NCBI GenBank assembly: GCA_025360395.1
Contig: JANYCH010000399.1
Location: forward strand, 1-12,782
DNA from: Cytophagales bacterium
GTDB taxonomy: Bacteria > Bacteroidota > Bacteroidia > Cytophagales > UBA9547
Length of the DNA: 12,782 nucleotides
Direction: 5' to 3'
A program made the translations under genes and the position numbers. This document shows, piece after piece, positions 1 to 7,088 of the stretch. Positions within the stretch are counted from its first letter, which is position 1; every line of letters starts with the position of its first letter. The notes beneath the pieces were generated by a model. It searched no databases. It worked only from the letters and a program-made list of their open reading frames with translations, and had not been told where the DNA came from.

Positions 1-614
1 ATGATCCTGAATTTAGAATCAATGTAATTTTCAAATTTATAATCGTACCTGTCCAAATGATCCGGTGTGATATTCATTAAAACCGCAATATCCGGCCTGA
101 AATTAAAGCAGTGGTCAAGTTGGAAACTGCTTAATTCAAGAACCCAGAAATCATAAGGGTTATCTATGGCTTTTCTTGCAAAGCTTTCCCCGATATTACC
201 ACCCAGGCCAACTTTAAATCCTGCTTCTTTCAAAATATGATAGATCAGGCTGGTGGTAGTAGTTTTGCCATTGCTTCCTGTAATGGCTATTATCTTTCCT
301 TTAGAATATTTAAAGGCAAATTCTATTTCAGAAATTACCTGAATTCCTTGAGCATAGATCTTTTTCATGATCTCAGCTTTATCAGGTATTCCCGGGCTTT
401 TTATGATCAGGTCTGCATCTGCAATTACTTCCCAGGTATGGGCACCTTCTTCATATGGAATCAGGTTTTTTACGAGTTCTTCTTTATGTTCCTTTTTTAT
501 CTCACCAGAATCTGAAACAAAAACGTCAAAACCCTGAGACTTCGCTAAAAGCGCAGCCCCAGTTCCGCTTTCGCCGGAACCCAGGATGATGATATTTTTG
601 AAGGATTTTGTCAT
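1..614 (-). CDS. murD: UDP-N-acetylmuramoyl-L-alanine--D-glutamate ligase MurD, N-terminal part
   Basis: Cytoplasmic ATP-dependent Mur ligase that adds D-glutamate to UDP-MurNAc-L-Ala. About 204 codons are present and the gene runs off the left edge of the window, so it is partial because of the window and not broken. The N-terminus has a Rossmann-type nucleotide-binding stretch (ILGSGESGTGAALLAK, residues 10-25). The Mur ligase P-loop GSNGKTT is at about 113-119, followed by GGNIGESF (about 138-145), the LELSSFQLD motif characteristic of MurD (about 159-167), and NITPDHLDRY (about 181-190). The ATG at 612-614 is chosen because it directly precedes the Rossmann strand and lies 5 nt after the mraY stop. 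It is the last gene seen of the dcw operon; ftsW and murG would be expected next in this phylum, but that is inference. Confidence 0.95.
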   Translation of the reverse strand, partial: MTKSFKNIIILGSGESGTGAALLAKSQGFDVFVSDSGEIKKEHKEELVKNLIPYEEGAHTWEVIADADLIIKSPGIPDKAEIMKKIYAQGIQVISEIEFAFKYSKGKIIAITGSNGKTTTTSLIYHILKEAGFKVGLGGNIGESFARKAIDNPYDFWVLELSSFQLDHCFNFRPDIAVLMNITPDHLDRYDYKFENYIDSKFRI

Positions 615-619
615 AAAGT

Positions 620-1846
620 CTATCGTAATTTCAAGGTAGCTAAGGTTACTATTGATAGAAGTACACCAACTATTAAAAATCTTATGACAATTTTCGATTC
701 GTGAAAACCGCCTTTCTGATAATGATGATGCAATGGTGACATCCGGAATAATCTGTTTGCCCTTGCATATTCAATTCCGCGCTTCTTCTTTTGGTATTTG
801 AAATAACTAACCTGCAACATCACTGACAGATTTTCTATCAGGAATATTCCGCATAGAACAGGTATCAAAAGCTCTTTTCTTAAGCATAAAGCCATCGTGG
901 CAATGCAACCTCCCAACATCAGGCTTCCTGTATCTCCCATGAAAATCTGGGCCGGATAGGAATTATACCAAAGGAAGCCAATGCAGGCCCCGGTAAAGGC
1001 AGCGCAGTAAATAACCAATTCACCTGAATTCGGAATGTACATTATGTTCAGATAGTCAGCGAAAATGGCATTTCCCGACAGATAAGCTAAAATCATCAAG
1101 GTCAAGCCGATAATAGCAGAGGTACCTGCAGCAAGTCCGTCAATCCCATCAGTAATGTTGGCGCCGTTGGAAACAGCTGTGATTATAAAGACCACAACTA
1201 AAACATAAATGACCCAGGTATAATCAGGGTTTAACCAGCCAAGTATTAGGTTGTAATCAAACTCATTGTCCTTTAAAAATGGAATAGAGGTGATCATAGA
1301 TTTTACATCGTGGTAAAGGGATGAAACCCTTGTCATGGATACAAAGCCTGAATCGCCATGCACATATTCCCTTACCACAACGAATCGGTTGAAGTATAAA
1401 ATAAGCCCTACAACTATCCCAATGCCGATTTGGCCAATTATTTTGAATTTTCCGTGTAAGCCTTCTTTGTTCTTTTTGAAAACCTTTATGTAATCGTCAA
1501 TAAATCCAACGATTGCCATCCATACTGTAGCAATCAATAAAATGATGATATAAACACTGCTTAAACGGGCAAATAATAAGGTTGGGATAAGAATGGAAAT
1601 GAGGATCATAATTCCACCCATAGTTGGTGTACCGGTTTTTTCTACTTGCCCAGCCAAACCTAGTTCCCTTACTGACTCGCCTACCTGCTTTGCCCTTAAA
1701 AAGTTGATCAGTTTTTTGCCATAAATAAGCGAGATAAGCAATGAGAAAATCATAGCCATCGATGCCCTGAAGGAGATGTATTGAAATACACCTGCCCCGA
1801 AAAAATCAAAGTGTTCTTCTATATAATCAAAAAAGTAGTAAAGCAT
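620..1846 (-). CDS. mraY: Phospho-N-acetylmuramoyl-pentapeptide-transferase MraY
   Basis: Integral membrane enzyme that transfers phospho-MurNAc-pentapeptide from UDP to undecaprenyl phosphate, giving lipid I, the first membrane step of peptidoglycan synthesis. It is 408 residues, the larger size usual in Bacteroidota. About ten hydrophobic segments are visible. Catalytic signatures are intact: the Asp pair in GFIDDYIKV (D117-D118), NGANITDGIDGLAAG (227-241), FMGDTGSLMLGG (302-313, D305) and the histidine cluster PLHHHYQKGG (371-380). The ATG at 1844-1846 follows the stop of the upstream small gene after one base, with GGA about 5 nt before the start. The TAG stop is 5 nt before murD. Confidence 0.97.
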   Translation of the reverse strand: MLYYFFDYIEEHFDFFGAGVFQYISFRASMAMIFSLLISLIYGKKLINFLRAKQVGESVRELGLAGQVEKTGTPTMGGIMILISILIPTLLFARLSSVYIIILLIATVWMAIVGFIDDYIKVFKKNKEGLHGKFKIIGQIGIGIVVGLILYFNRFVVVREYVHGDSGFVSMTRVSSLYHDVKSMITSIPFLKDNEFDYNLILGWLNPDYTWVIYVLVVVFIITAVSNGANITDGIDGLAAGTSAIIGLTLMILAYLSGNAIFADYLNIMYIPNSGELVIYCAAFTGACIGFLWYNSYPAQIFMGDTGSLMLGGCIATMALCLRKELLIPVLCGIFLIENLSVMLQVSYFKYQKKKRGIEYARANRLFRMSPLHHHYQKGGFHESKIVIRFLIVGVLLSIVTLATLKLR

Positions 1847-1847
1847 A

Positions 1848-2057
1848 TTATCCTTTATTTTCCTCGTGCTTATTACCTGAAATATTGTTTTTCAAAATTT
1901 CCTGCCTGTTCTCTAATTCTCTTTGGCGGGTATCAATTATTTTATCGTTTCCCCTTTCTTTTTTAATTGCTTCAATAAGACTTTCTGATTCACCTGAGTT
2001 TATCAGTTGTTCAAACAAATCCATGATCGGTACTTTTTTTAAGTCTTTGTCTTTCAT
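1848..2057 (-). CDS. Unrecognised 69-residue charged protein between murE and mraY
   Basis: I do not recognise this protein. It is short, soluble and highly charged, with no signal peptide or membrane span. Residues 9-25 (PIMDLFEQLINSGESES) look like an amphipathic helix followed by a turn. A Lys/Glu/Arg/Gln-rich stretch (about 26-58, with RQRELENRQEIL) would suit a helix or short coiled coil, and the tail is polar (NKHEENKG). It is probably real because it fits the operon exactly: its ATG begins one base after the murE TAA, and its TAA ends one base before the mraY ATG, so translation is likely coupled on both sides. Its reading frame is open throughout. Function is unknown; a small partner of a neighbouring Mur enzyme is only a guess. 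It could also be a fast-evolving gene private to the lineage. Confidence 0.75.
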   Translation of the reverse strand: MKDKDLKKVPIMDLFEQLINSGESESLIEAIKKERGNDKIIDTRQRELENRQEILKNNISGNKHEENKG

Positions 2058-2058
2058 G

Positions 2059-3510
2059 TTATTTCAAATATTCTGTCACAATCTTTTTATCATCAAAAGG
2101 ATGTTTTATCCCTTTTATTTCCTGGTAATCTTCATGCCCTTTACCCGCTATGAGGATAATATCCCCTGGTTTGGCAAGCATACAAGCTGTCTTTATAGCT
2201 TCTTTTCTGTCAACAATGGTCAGTGTCTTTTTCTTGTCTGCAAGCTTTAAACCGGCTTCCATTTGGTTCAGGATTTCAGTTGGCTCCTCATTTCTTGGAT
2301 TATCAGAAGTCAGGACAGCCTTGTCGCTGAATCTTGCCGCTATTTGGGCCATTATAGGCCTTTTAGTTGCATCTCTGTTTCCGCCACAACCCACAACGGT
2401 AATAATCTGCTCCTTGCCTGAACGCAAATCCTGGATAGTCTGAAGCACATTTTCCAAAGCATCAGGTGTGTGGGCGTAATCTATTATAGCTGTAATCTTG
2501 TCTTTTGAAATGAATTGCTCAAAACGGCCTCTGGCACCTTCTAATGCTGAAAGTTTTGCCAGTACTTCATCCGGTTCTTCTCCTAGCAGCACGCCTACAG
2601 CGTAAACTCCAAGCAGGTTATATGCATTGAAATTGCCGATAAGCCTGAACCAGATCCTCTTGTTTTCAATTTCCATTTCCAAACCGTGGAGCGTGTTTTC
2701 AAGAAGTTTTCCTTTAAAATCAGCCGGTTTGGTCAAGGCAAAAGTTTGAATTTTTGCTTTGGTATTCTGGACCATTACTTTGCCGCGTTTGTCGTCAATA
2801 TTGGTCAAAGCAAAAGCAGTGGATGGCAACTCATCAAACAATTTTTTCTTTGCAGCTATGTAATTGTCAAATGTCACATGATAATCAAGATGATCGTGGG
2901 TGATGTTGGTAAAAACAGCACCATCAAGGTCCAGACCAGCAATCCTTTCCTGCTGGATTGCATGTGAACTCGCCTCAATAAAGCAATGAGTGCAACCAGC
3001 TTCAAGCATTTTGGCAAGAAGTGAATTGAGTTGCAAGGGATCTGGAGTTGTATGTGTTGCAGGAACAACCTGCTCCATTATTTTATTTTCTACTGTTGAA
3101 AGAAGACCGGTTTTGTGGCCCAGGTCCATAAATAATTTCCATAGCAGAGTAGCATTGGTGGTTTTGCCGTTGGTACCAGTTATAGCGACCAGTTTAAGTT
3201 TGGAGGATGGGTTTCCATAGAAATTGGAAGCCATTATCCCTAGGGCTTTTGCAGAACTTTTGACCTGGATATAAGTAATACCTGCTATTAATTCTTCAGG
3301 CATGATTTCACAAACTATTGCTTTCGCCCCTTTTTCAATGGTAGAAGGTATGAACTGGTGGCCATCAACCTGTGTGCCTGATACTGCTACAAACACACAG
3401 TTTTGTTCCGCTTTGCGTGAATCAAACTGTATAGAACCAATTTCTATTTCCGTATTACCGGAAACCGAAACAAGGTTTGTTTTGTACAATATGTCTTTTA
3501 GTATTTTCAA
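2059..3510 (-). CDS. murE: UDP-MurNAc-tripeptide synthetase MurE (meso-diaminopimelate-adding)
   Basis: Cytoplasmic Mur ligase adding the third stem-peptide residue to UDP-MurNAc-L-Ala-D-Glu. At 483 residues it is full length. Visible motifs: P-loop GTNGKTT (112-118), EASSHAI (179-185), THDHLDYH (204-211), the YIAAKKKLF segment with the lysine expected to be carbamylated (about 217-225), IDYAHTPDALENV (343-355), GCGGNRDATKRP (374-385), and DNPRNEEP (403-410). The DNPR form of the last motif is the one associated with meso-DAP rather than lysine. The start is a TTG at 3508-3510; the sequence MKILKDILYK matches how this family normally begins and the next in-frame ATG is at residue 93, inside the fold. 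That TTG directly abuts the TAA of the upstream ORF6N gene. The stop is one base before the next small gene. Confidence 0.96.
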   Translation of the reverse strand: MKILKDILYKTNLVSVSGNTEIEIGSIQFDSRKAEQNCVFVAVSGTQVDGHQFIPSTIEKGAKAIVCEIMPEELIAGITYIQVKSSAKALGIMASNFYGNPSSKLKLVAITGTNGKTTNATLLWKLFMDLGHKTGLLSTVENKIMEQVVPATHTTPDPLQLNSLLAKMLEAGCTHCFIEASSHAIQQERIAGLDLDGAVFTNITHDHLDYHVTFDNYIAAKKKLFDELPSTAFALTNIDDKRGKVMVQNTKAKIQTFALTKPADFKGKLLENTLHGLEMEIENKRIWFRLIGNFNAYNLLGVYAVGVLLGEEPDEVLAKLSALEGARGRFEQFISKDKITAIIDYAHTPDALENVLQTIQDLRSGKEQIITVVGCGGNRDATKRPIMAQIAARFSDKAVLTSDNPRNEEPTEILNQMEAGLKLADKKKTLTIVDRKEAIKTACMLAKPGDIILIAGKGHEDYQEIKGIKHPFDDKKIVTEYLK

Positions 3511-4020
3511 TTATTTATATCCTATTGGTTTACGTTTCTGTTTCTCCGGGTCCATTAATTCCTTTATTGCTCCAAATACTACTTGAAATTGCTCGTCGTA
3601 TTTGCTTTCCATTTCATTCAACTTTTGCGCCAGGTCCTTATGAGTTCTTACCATTTCTCGTAGATTTACAAATGCCCGAACAACATAAATGCTAATCTGA
3701 GCAGCTGTATCGCTGTTAATAATAGAAGCAGCCATCAATGCACCATGTTCTGTGAAAACAAATGGTAATGCCGGTGAAAATTTTAATTGAGAAAGATGTT
3801 CTGATGAATCTATAATTATCTTTTTTTCTTCCTTTGTCAATTGAAACATAAAGTCTTCAGGGAATCTATTGATATTTCTTCTTACTTGCTCCCTTAATCT
3901 TTTGACAGTAATTCCATACACTTCTGCTAAATCCATATCAGCAATAACATTTTTCCCTCTTACAGTCAAAATGGTATTCACAATCCGGTTCTCAGGAATT
4001 ATTTGAATTTTGTCTTTCAT
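3511..4020 (-). CDS. ORF6N-domain protein (phage/mobile-type DNA-binding family)
   Basis: About 169 residues from the ATG at 4018-4020; a TTG three codons earlier (4027-4029) is a possible alternative start. The protein matches the ORF6N domain pattern: an opening like PENRIVNTILTVRG, VIADMDLAEVYGITVKRLREQV, then NINRFPEDFMFQLTKEE, PFVFTEHGALMAASIINS, and VVRAFVNLREMVRTHKDLAQKL, with a charged helical tail LNEMESKYDEQFQVVFGAIKELM and basic end. In phages this domain is found with KilA-N and other antirepressor-like proteins; the stand-alone chromosomal form is common in Bacteroidota and its role is not established. It is out of place inside a dcw operon, sitting between ftsI and murE. Its TAA is immediately followed by the murE TTG, so it now lies in the path of murE translation. 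Two identical hairpin repeats lie upstream of it. Confidence 0.9.
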   Translation of the reverse strand: MKDKIQIIPENRIVNTILTVRGKNVIADMDLAEVYGITVKRLREQVRRNINRFPEDFMFQLTKEEKKIIIDSSEHLSQLKFSPALPFVFTEHGALMAASIINSDTAAQISIYVVRAFVNLREMVRTHKDLAQKLNEMESKYDEQFQVVFGAIKELMDPEKQKRKPIGYK

Positions 4021-4033
4021 TACTTTCAATTTA

Positions 4034-4059
4034 AGGTTGCCGCATTTTGCGGCGACCTC
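4034..4059. repeat. 26-bp hairpin repeat, copy 1
   Basis: Identical in all 26 bases to the copy at 4108-4133. Each copy is itself an inverted repeat: arms AGGTTGCCGCA and TGCGGCGACCT around a TTT loop, 11 bp with one non-Watson-Crick position (G-U in plus-strand RNA, C-A in minus-strand RNA). It lies just upstream of the ORF6N gene start. It resembles a REP-like palindromic unit. No long T run follows on the minus strand, so a simple intrinsic terminator is unlikely. Confidence 0.85.
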
Positions 4060-4107
4060 CTTATATTTAACTATTTAATTTTCAATATTTTAACTTAAAC
4101 TTGAGTT

Positions 4108-4133
4108 AGGTTGCCGCATTTTGCGGCGACCTC
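4108..4133. repeat. 26-bp hairpin repeat, copy 2, overlapping the ftsI stop
   Basis: Second exact copy of the hairpin unit at 4034-4059, in the same orientation and 74 bp away. Its right end overlaps the TGA stop of ftsI (4132-4134), so the last bases of the ftsI coding region run into the repeat. The 48 bp between the copies is AT-rich and has no gene. G+C-rich repeat arms in otherwise AT-rich spacer DNA argue that the repeats arrived as units. Confidence 0.85.
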
Positions 4134-6231
4134 ACCCCAGTTTTAAATGAATAGTCCAACCTTTTACAATTTTTTGTCCAGGAATAAGAGATTGTTGTAC
4201 AACCCTTCCCGAACCAGAATACTCAACCCTCAATCCGTTATTTCCTAAAACATACATCGCATCTTTTAGTGTAAATCCTTTGCAGTCAGGTACCAATTCT
4301 TTTCTTACCACTCTGTTTTGCCAAACTATTGCATTGTTTCGGGGAACAGCTGCTACCCAGTCTTCTTTTTCATTGGCGTGATTTGAAATGCCGAAATGAT
4401 TGCACAAATAGCGGAGGTCTTCGAGAAATCCGGCTTTTACCATAGGGAAAATGCCTTCTTTGTCAAAGAATTTTTTTTCTTCAAGCAGCTTGTGCATTTC
4501 TTTATCGGTAGCATAAACCTTGTCGGCTATTTCCTTGAAAACCGGGGCGGCAACATCAGCTCCGTATTGGTTATAGCCTTTAGGATTGTCAATCACCACG
4601 ATGCAGCTGTATTTTGGTTTGTCGGCCGGAAAATAGCCCGCAAACGAAGTATAGTAAGTTTTAGTATATCTTCCTTTTACAAGTCTCTGAGCCGTTCCAG
4701 TTTTGCCTGCTATTTTATAATGTGTCCCCGCTATATTTTTAGCTGTACCAGATACCACTACTTCTTCCAGCATTTCCCGGGCTTTTGCCAGCGTTTTTTC
4801 TGAACAGATTTTCTCAACGATTTCATCTGTCTTATATTTTTCAAGAATTTTATCTGCCTTCCTTACTTCTTTCACAATGATGGGTTTGATCATTTTACCA
4901 TCATTGGCCACTGCATTATAAAGACATAGTGTATGTATAGGGGCAAGTTTCATTTCATATCCATGACAAATCCAGGGAAGAGAAATCCCGCTCCAGCTAC
5001 TGTCATATGTATTTTTGATATAAGGTTGGGCCTCTCCTGCCATTTGGAATCCAACTTTTTTTCCTAATCCGAATTTTTGCAGGTAATCAATGTATTTCTG
5101 AGGCTTGTTACCAAAATGGTCTACTACTAATTTAGCAATTCCTATGTTGGAAGAATAAGCAAATGCTTCCTTAACAGTTAAGGTGCCATAGCCTTCTGGT
5201 TTAGAGTCTACCATAATCCTATCGTAAAAAGCATGCCTTCCCCAGTCGCCGAAAACTGTATCTTTTAAATCCAGGTCAGAGTCTTCAAACAAGGCTAAAA
5301 GAGAGGCTAGCTTGATTGTAGAACCTGGTTCGGTCAAGCCCTGCTCTCCAACAGCATAGTTGTATCTTTCCTCATACCCCCCCTGACTATTCTGACTAAG
5401 ATTGGCCATGGCTTTGATCTCGCCCGTTTTTACCTCCATCAACACAACTGTTCCATAATCAGCATTGTGGCGGAGCAAATGCCTGTAAAGTGCATCTTCC
5501 GCAACATCTTGTAGGTTTACATCTAGTGTTGTCTGAATATCATATCCATCTTCAGGTTTTACATAATTTTCATCATATAAGGGTCTCCAGTTTCCACCTG
5601 CAATTCTTTGGAAGAGGGCCTCACCTTTTTTACCTCCTAATTGGGCATTATAGCTGTATTCCAGTCCGGCACCCTGATTTTGATCATTTATAAAACCTAC
5701 TGTACGAAAAGCCATGTATCCGAAAGGCCTGTGGCGCTTGTCTATTTTATCGAAAACAACTCCTCCTCGGAATTGCCCTAAACGGAAAATAGGCCAGGAA
5801 GAAATGATCTTCTTTTGGCCATAAGTCAGGTTTTTTTCACTGAGAATAAGATACCGCTTTCGTTTTTTCCTGGCATCTGTGAGTTTCCTTTTATATTCTT
5901 CCGGCGACCTGTCTCCAAAAAACCTGGACATGAGCATGCTGAGGGAATCAATTCCCTCCCGGAAATATTTATCTTTTGGGGCTGTAGGGTCAAAAGCCAA
6001 TTGATAGAATGGCAGGGAGGTTGCCAGCAAGCTTCCATTGTCGGAATAAATATTTCCACGTGTTGCCTTTACATCTTTGTAATCAAGCAGTATTTCTTCC
6101 GCAACTTCTTTCCAATGAGCCCCTTCTACTAATTGTAAGTGAGCCACTTTCCATATAATAGCAAGCGAGAAAGCCAACACAAACATGAAGGCTAACCGAA
6201 CTCTTAATAATATGGTAAATTTTATCCCCAA
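4132..6231 (-). CDS. ftsI: Division-specific class B penicillin-binding protein (FtsI/PBP3-type) with PASTA tail
   Basis: Septal peptidoglycan transpeptidase that cross-links new strands in the periplasm, anchored by one N-terminal membrane segment (about 12-30). It is 699 residues. The dimerisation-domain motif ATRGNIYSDNG is at 56-66. The transpeptidase active site is complete: STIK (304-307, nucleophile S304), SSN (360-362) and KTGTA (510-514). A C-terminal stretch of about 50 residues (from about 648, with GFTLKDAMYVLGNNGLRVEYSGSGRVVQQS) looks like a PASTA domain. The start is TTG at 6229-6231: an in-frame stop lies four codons upstream, no ATG comes between, and the next ATG (residue 16) would cut into the membrane anchor. 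It follows the S23-like gene by 36 bases, and its TGA lies in a hairpin repeat. Confidence 0.95.
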   Translation of the reverse strand: MGIKFTILLRVRLAFMFVLAFSLAIIWKVAHLQLVEGAHWKEVAEEILLDYKDVKATRGNIYSDNGSLLATSLPFYQLAFDPTAPKDKYFREGIDSLSMLMSRFFGDRSPEEYKRKLTDARKKRKRYLILSEKNLTYGQKKIISSWPIFRLGQFRGGVVFDKIDKRHRPFGYMAFRTVGFINDQNQGAGLEYSYNAQLGGKKGEALFQRIAGGNWRPLYDENYVKPEDGYDIQTTLDVNLQDVAEDALYRHLLRHNADYGTVVLMEVKTGEIKAMANLSQNSQGGYEERYNYAVGEQGLTEPGSTIKLASLLALFEDSDLDLKDTVFGDWGRHAFYDRIMVDSKPEGYGTLTVKEAFAYSSNIGIAKLVVDHFGNKPQKYIDYLQKFGLGKKVGFQMAGEAQPYIKNTYDSSWSGISLPWICHGYEMKLAPIHTLCLYNAVANDGKMIKPIIVKEVRKADKILEKYKTDEIVEKICSEKTLAKAREMLEEVVVSGTAKNIAGTHYKIAGKTGTAQRLVKGRYTKTYYTSFAGYFPADKPKYSCIVVIDNPKGYNQYGADVAAPVFKEIADKVYATDKEMHKLLEEKKFFDKEGIFPMVKAGFLEDLRYLCNHFGISNHANEKEDWVAAVPRNNAIVWQNRVVRKELVPDCKGFTLKDAMYVLGNNGLRVEYSGSGRVVQQSLIPGQKIVKGWTIHLKLG

Positions 6232-6244
6232 GGTTTTTAATTAG

Positions 6245-6263
6245 TAATTAATAATTAACAATT
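6245..6263. repeat. 19-bp inverted repeat, left arm, flanking the S23-like gene
   Basis: TAATTAATAATTAACAATT is the exact reverse complement of 6643-6661, so the two arms enclose the whole four-helix-bundle gene (its stop is at 6268). In the minus-strand transcript the arms could pair as a 19-bp AU-only-plus-one-GC stem. The sequence is low in complexity (TTAAT units), so some similarity is expected by chance, but a 19/19 match in inverted orientation on both sides of one gene is notable. Confidence 0.7.
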
Positions 6264-6267
6264 AGTA

Positions 6268-6633
6268 TCACTGACTGGTCACTTTTGACTTTATCGTTTT
6301 TAATATGCTTGTGAGCACTTTTAGCAATTCTTCGCAATCCTGATTTATTGATTCAAACTCTTTTTCAGTTATATAATTTGTGTCTTTTAAAAGCCTTAAC
6401 CAATAATTTGTCTCTCTACATTCTTTATATGCCACTTTTAATTTATGCTTAAAATCTGCGTCTGATTCTCCACCAATGGCTTCTTCAATCAAAGCTCCAA
6501 CTGCAGTTCCGCATCTTAAAAGCTGTTTTGATAAAACCTTTTCATTCCTGCTTTCTGAGAGAACCTTATAGAGTTTTATGATTCTAATTGCAAATGCATA
6601 ACTCTTGGACTGAACGAGGTTCTCTTTAGCCAC
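6268..6633 (-). CDS. Four-helix-bundle protein, 23S rRNA intervening-sequence (S23/IVP) family
   Basis: A 121-residue, all-helical small protein. The signatures of the S23/IVP four-helix-bundle family are plain: KENLVQSKSYAFAIRIIKLYK (3-23), LSKQLLRCGTAVGALIEEAIGG (34-55), FKHKLKVAYKECRETNYWLRLLKD (61-84) and a last helix with INQDCEELLKVLTSILKTI (96-114). The family was named from open reading frames inside intervening sequences of 23S rRNA genes in some bacteria, and stand-alone copies are frequent in Bacteroidota; its molecular function is not settled. The start is GTG at 6631-6633, directly after an in-frame TAA, and gives the usual M-A-K-E-N beginning. It sits inside the dcw operon between the ftsL-like gene and ftsI, enclosed by inverted repeats, which suggests insertion. 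Confidence 0.92.
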   Translation of the reverse strand: MAKENLVQSKSYAFAIRIIKLYKVLSESRNEKVLSKQLLRCGTAVGALIEEAIGGESDADFKHKLKVAYKECRETNYWLRLLKDTNYITEKEFESINQDCEELLKVLTSILKTIKSKVTSQ

Positions 6634-6642
6634 TTAATTATT

Positions 6643-6661
6643 AATTGTTAATTATTAATTA
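6643..6661. repeat. 19-bp inverted repeat, right arm, forming the end of the ftsL-like gene
   Basis: AATTGTTAATTATTAATTA is the exact reverse complement of 6245-6263. It contains the stop codon of the ftsL-like gene (6648-6650) and encodes that protein's last residues (LINN). A related copy, in the same orientation, is at 7089-7109. Confidence 0.7.
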
Positions 6662-7037
6662 AAATCTTCGTTGCTGGCTCAGAACTTTCGTATATGTCCA
6701 TTACTTCGGCTTTCTTGGCTACTTCAGATTGCTTGCTTTGGAACATATATTCCGATTTCATGGTGATGTAATCTGCCCGGAGGTCTTCTACTTCCGATTT
6801 TAATTTTTCAATTTTTCTGGCATTCCTTTCAGCATAATGGCCGTTTGCGATGTAAACAATTACGAATGCTGTTACATACAATACTTTAGGCATCAGTTCC
6901 AATGGAACCCCTTTTTCAAAAAGGTTATCAAGGTTCAGCAACTTGTCTAATGCTGAAAACATTCCACCACCGCCACTGCCAGCCTGCTTTTTGGGCGCTG
7001 GATTTTTTTGTGTCGGTATTTTGAATGTGTTGCTCAT
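6648..7037 (-). CDS. ftsL: FtsL-like cell division protein
   Basis: A 129-residue bitopic membrane protein in the ftsL position between rsmH and ftsI. FtsL helps assemble and activate the FtsW-FtsI septal synthase. Residues 1-30 form a cytoplasmic tail rich in Lys, Pro and Gly (KNPAPKKQAGSGGGG). A membrane segment follows at about 50-66 (MPKVLYVTAFVIVYIAN). A periplasmic coiled coil then runs from about 68 to 110 (RNARKIEKLKSEVEDLRADYITMKSEY). FtsL proteins diverge strongly in sequence, so the call rests mainly on position, topology and coiled coil. The tail is longer than in the E. coli protein, as is usual in Bacteroidota. The start is ATG at 7035-7037. The last four residues are encoded by an AT-rich repeat arm, so the original C-terminus may have been altered. 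Confidence 0.85.
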   Translation of the reverse strand: MSNTFKIPTQKNPAPKKQAGSGGGGMFSALDKLLNLDNLFEKGVPLELMPKVLYVTAFVIVYIANGHYAERNARKIEKLKSEVEDLRADYITMKSEYMFQSKQSEVAKKAEVMDIYESSEPATKILINN

Positions 7038-7088
7038 TTTTAATAATTATTATTTAAGAATTAATATCTGCCATCTCGCTTCTGAAAG

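Noticed and set aside
237..515. A plus-strand open frame of 92 codons opposite murD
   Set aside because: The minus-strand murD reading is unambiguous here with all motifs, and this frame is its antisense shadow.
1885..2250. A plus-strand open frame of 121 codons crossing murE, the small gene and mraY junctions
   Set aside because: It runs antisense to three minus-strand genes, its product has no recognisable features, and its openness follows from the AT-rich codon use of the genes opposite.
4034..4133. The two hairpin repeats as a CRISPR fragment
   Set aside because: There are only two repeats with one 48-bp AT-rich spacer, no cas genes, and each repeat is a complete hairpin. A palindromic mobile unit fits better.
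4034..4133. The hairpin repeats as intrinsic terminators of ftsI
   Set aside because: No T run follows either hairpin on the minus strand, pairing is weaker in the minus-strand transcript, and essential murE, mraY and murD lie downstream in the same operon.
4396..4803. A plus-strand open frame of 135 codons inside ftsI
   Set aside because: It is antisense to the transpeptidase domain and PASTA-proximal part of ftsI, whose coding sense is certain.
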